This document shows, one piece after another, positions 58,501 to 62,663 of a DNA stretch of 64,000 bases. The stretch is from Neodiprion pinetum (taxonomy: Eukaryota > Arthropoda > Insecta > Hymenoptera > Diprionidae). The stretch's first letter is position 1, and the number at the start of each line of letters is the position of its first letter. Under the pieces are notes generated by a model that did not search any database, was not told the DNA's origin, and was given only the letters and a program-made list of their open reading frames with translations. The stretch is from positions 42,070,701 to 42,134,700 of the forward strand of contig NC_060235.2 in the NCBI RefSeq assembly GCF_021155775.2, written 5' to 3'. A program made the position numbers and the translations under genes.

Positions 58501-61500
58501 TGCAACGCCAAGTTATCACCGTGCGCCTGTGGCACGGTATCCAGGAATTTCTATACACCTGTCAAATAGAGTTTGATTGTAACCGACCGATTGAATATTC
58601 CGCACGTGTCTTCTTCTCTGCGCTCTGACGTCAAAGGAATCGAATGGGCATTTCGAACGCTGGTATGACGCAAAAAAGTTACGAGATTGAAATTGGCATC
58701 GTTAACGTGACTTGGGTTTGAAAAAAGTCACCATATCGTGCAGAATTGATAATCAATTAGAGCGGTTTTTCACCCGAGAATTTGAGCGTTTTTCGGTTGG
58801 TTTGACGATTCACTGAATTTCACATGTGTCTAGAAGATTCGATACATAACGATTTTTGACAAATAAAGCATATTATCTTGGCGAAAAAATTAATTAGTCA
58901 TGGACAAAGAGTGAAATTGAAAATAAACTTACCAATCACGAGAAATTAATTAACCACTTCGTGAATGTAATAAACACTTTCACTAGTAATCCAATCACGT
59001 ATTCTCAAGTCAAATAACGTTTAATTATTTTTCAAAATCGAAGGGTATCGTATATATTTATCGATGGTTTAAAAAATGTTTTTTGCAGTTGAAAAATATT
59101 ATTGCGATTGTTATGGCAAAATATTTTCACTGGACTGCAGATTATTCTGTCTACATATAATCAAAACTGTTTACGCCCGGAGTTTTAAATTATCATTTCA
59201 ACGTTATTTTATACTTAGCGGAATTCCATGGTCTGCCACTTTTTCAAAATTCATTTTACACGTCCTAAACGACGCTTTGTAATTACCTACATCCCCTTTC
59301 TTTTTTTCAACAACGAAGAAAATGTAGAAGAAAATTTGTCACCAAAATAATCGATAGCATCGAATGTCACTGGATAAAGGGAAGGAAAAAAATTTACCCT
59401 GAGGATAAGGTGATAATAACCAGAAGCGACTTGTAACGTGTCGTTGAGGATATTTTGCGAGGTGTTTAAACGATTTGATCGCGTCTAGGGCGATGGATTT
59501 TACGGGAAACACTATTTCCCGGCTGGAGATATTTGCCTCCGCGGTTATTAGATTTGATCCTCGCCTCTGGGCTTGCTTTTCGCCCTTCGACGACGCCGCC
59601 ATTCCCCAGAAGCAAACACACTTTTCGCGAGACGCACATGCCTTTCCCCCCATCGAATTTATTTATTCCCAACTTTTACTACTACCCACTTTTCTCCTCC
59701 CCTTCCTCCCTTTCAAATCCGACCAGCGGTTTCTCTCTTCGGGGCTAAAATTCCCTGAGTCTTATTTTTACTGTTTTATTTCCTCGACCCTGTCTTCACG
59801 TACGTACATATGTATATTATATCCATACGTTATTTACCAAACCACATCGTATTCTTTTGGAAAAAAATTTCACTACATCTTCTACCTCCACGCTTTTCTA
59901 CCCTATATACGCCGTGTGCACGTATCGATATATTTGATACGCGGTTTCGCGCAAGCAAACGCAATTGGACGGTGGAGATTTCGTGAAATCCAACATCTTA
60001 TTTCGGAAAACCCGTTATTTTGTAATTTTAAGAATTTACAAAATGCAGTAAATTATAATAAGATGAAAATATTTCATTTAATCGTCGAAACTTGGCCACT
60101 TGAGTCACTAAAAAATTGCACAACAGTGATTTTTTTTCCCCAATCTTTGGTTTCGCTAACGTAGCTAACTTCAGTCTCATAAATATAATTGTGTGCTTTC
60201 TTATTTTCTTCTTCTTCTCTTTACTCTTCGCACGAATTAAGTAATCCCCCGATTGCCTTTCCTGCAACAAATAATCCCCGCGTCCCCTGTTTTCGTACAT
60301 CATAGACCCGCTTTACGTATCGGTAGATTTCGATTTATCGATTCGGCAAATGGTTCGCCGAGCAGCGATTCAAGTGTGGAACGGAAGTACATGTCGAGTA
60401 TATTATATACGAGCCGTATGACGTACATCCGACTTCCGTACAACCCTGTATAGTGTGCATCTACCTTTACAGGTTCACAAAGATAGTTTCAACCCTCGCG
60501 CCAGTCTCCACCACCCTGAAAAAGGAAAGACGCGGGGCGATTTTTCCGCTATATTTTCTCACATAAAAGAAATTAGAGAACTGAAAGGCGGCCGGAAATA
60601 GCAAATAATGCATTATCAATATATAACAAATAACGAGAGAAGCGTTGTAAGCTTGAATGTCGTAATCATGGATAAGTGAATATATACGTAAAATTTGTTA
60701 TTTTGCTTACTTTTTTTTCATCCCTCCCCCCCCCCCCCCCCCCCAGTGTTTTTATAGTGAAATTTTTTTCCCCGAAACTTAACACGTGCGTCACCGAGAC
60801 CGTATTATCTCAGTTAGTAAAGTCAACTAGTGCCGGTCTACCTGTTAAGAGTATCAAGGGTCAGTGCCGTCAAGGGTCGAGCACATCTGCTAAAGCCATA
60901 TTCGTGTTCCCGTCGCGTCTGGGCTTTGCGATCGAGAATTTTCTTACCCAACTTAACCAACTTACGTTTTTACACATCGACCCAACGCGGCATCATCGTC
61001 AAGTGTACGTGTTTCGGTAAAAAACACCTGATGGAATCAGGGATTGCAAAATTTGAACGAAAAAAGTGAGAATAAAAGTGTTATTCATTCCAATCGGATG
61101 AATAAAAAATATTACACAGTCCTGCGATGATCCCGCCACAAAATTGAGTAATAGTTTCGGTAGTTATTAGGTACGAGTCTATAAAAAAAATATTTAAAAA
61201 ATTATATAGCGTAAATTTTTTGAGAACATTTTTTTTCTGTTTTCTTAGTACTGCCAGAATCGGCTTCCATTTTCTGTGTTAAATATATGTATTAATGGTA
61301 GTGTTGATATTTAAATATTCATCGACCCTCGGTAGTTGTTGTTTATGGTGATTTTAAGCATATTTAGAGCCACGCAAGTACCAGAGAAAAAAATTGAACA
61401 GCAGTTTTGAAGAAAGTAGAAAAAGATATTGCAAATATTTTTGATTTGTCTAATCTCTTAAGTTTTGTTTTAAAGTAATACTGTTCATTTTATACCTAAG

Positions 61501-62631
61501 CAAACAGTTTTGTATTCATTGTATTTTTTTTACATAAAAATTGTTCAAGAATCTGTAAATATGCGTATCTTGAATAAAAATAAATCTCGATCCGCTGTAA
61601 AGAAAACTTGCGCTGTATTTTAATTCAACATACCTAAATACCTAAAAAAAGAGCATTGTTACTTATTATTGGGGGGCATTATAAGTTATATTTCGCAGGC
61701 CTGTGTTATCAGTCGCTAAAAGAACTCGATAAAAATTCATCGTTTCAAAATATTTTTCCCATCGCACCGAGAGGATAGTATTGCTAATGAAGATTATCAG
61801 AACTTAACTTAGTCATGTTTTTTCCTTGCACGAATTGCGATTACAGACGTCGTGCAAAATAACTGGGTTTACATCTGCATCGCATTCTCGCGTCGATTAA
61901 GAAAACCGTTCAAGTTCGTCGAGCTTTGTTTTGCTTTAGATAGGCACGATCCGGTTCCATTTCGTTCTTAAGTTCGAGCCGGTGTTTGCAAATATTGAAA
62001 ACATAGAAAATATCGCTAAAAGAGAGAAAAATACGACAATAGTTTCCGCTATATCTATCCAACTTCGCAACCGGATGCAGCTACGGTTATGTCAGCAGGA
62101 ATCGAGCGGTTAGATCGGTCGCATGATTTCCTCCGAGAACTACAATAATGGAAAAAGTTCAGACATAGTCCTTGAGACAGAGGAAACAGCTCGTTTGTAT
62201 GTCTTTATAATTATGTAAGAAGTGGTAAACTCTGCGGTGATCTAAGAATTAAGATCGTGATAATTTTCCTGCGAGAAGAGACGTAGACTGATAAAAATGT
62301 AGAGAGAGAAATCGACGGGATAATTGTTGAAATTACAGGCGACTCCTGCGATTAATTGACCCAAGCTTTTATTCGTGGTTTGAATAATTATCGACGACAA
62401 GGAAAAAGGGAAATACACGGAGTTCATTTTATAGATTATACAAACTTTACATATAACGTTTAAAAATAAGAGAAAAGGAAATTGTTGTAATCGTTAATTT
62501 GTAATTGTAATCGGATAGTTTTTTTGTTTTTTTTTTTTTCCTCCATCACCTCAATTTTTTCTCTCATTCTTTCTTTAACGGCAGTTTCCGCCTAACTCGG
62601 AATACCTTACGGAGAAATTCAAACCCACCCA

Positions 62632-62663
<32 letters not shown>

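Noticed and set aside
59475..60164. 229-codon open frame on the plus strand in the first intron
   Set aside because: It starts with TTG, is rich in Phe/Ser/Tyr/Ile as expected from T-rich sequence, and shows no domain or splice context.
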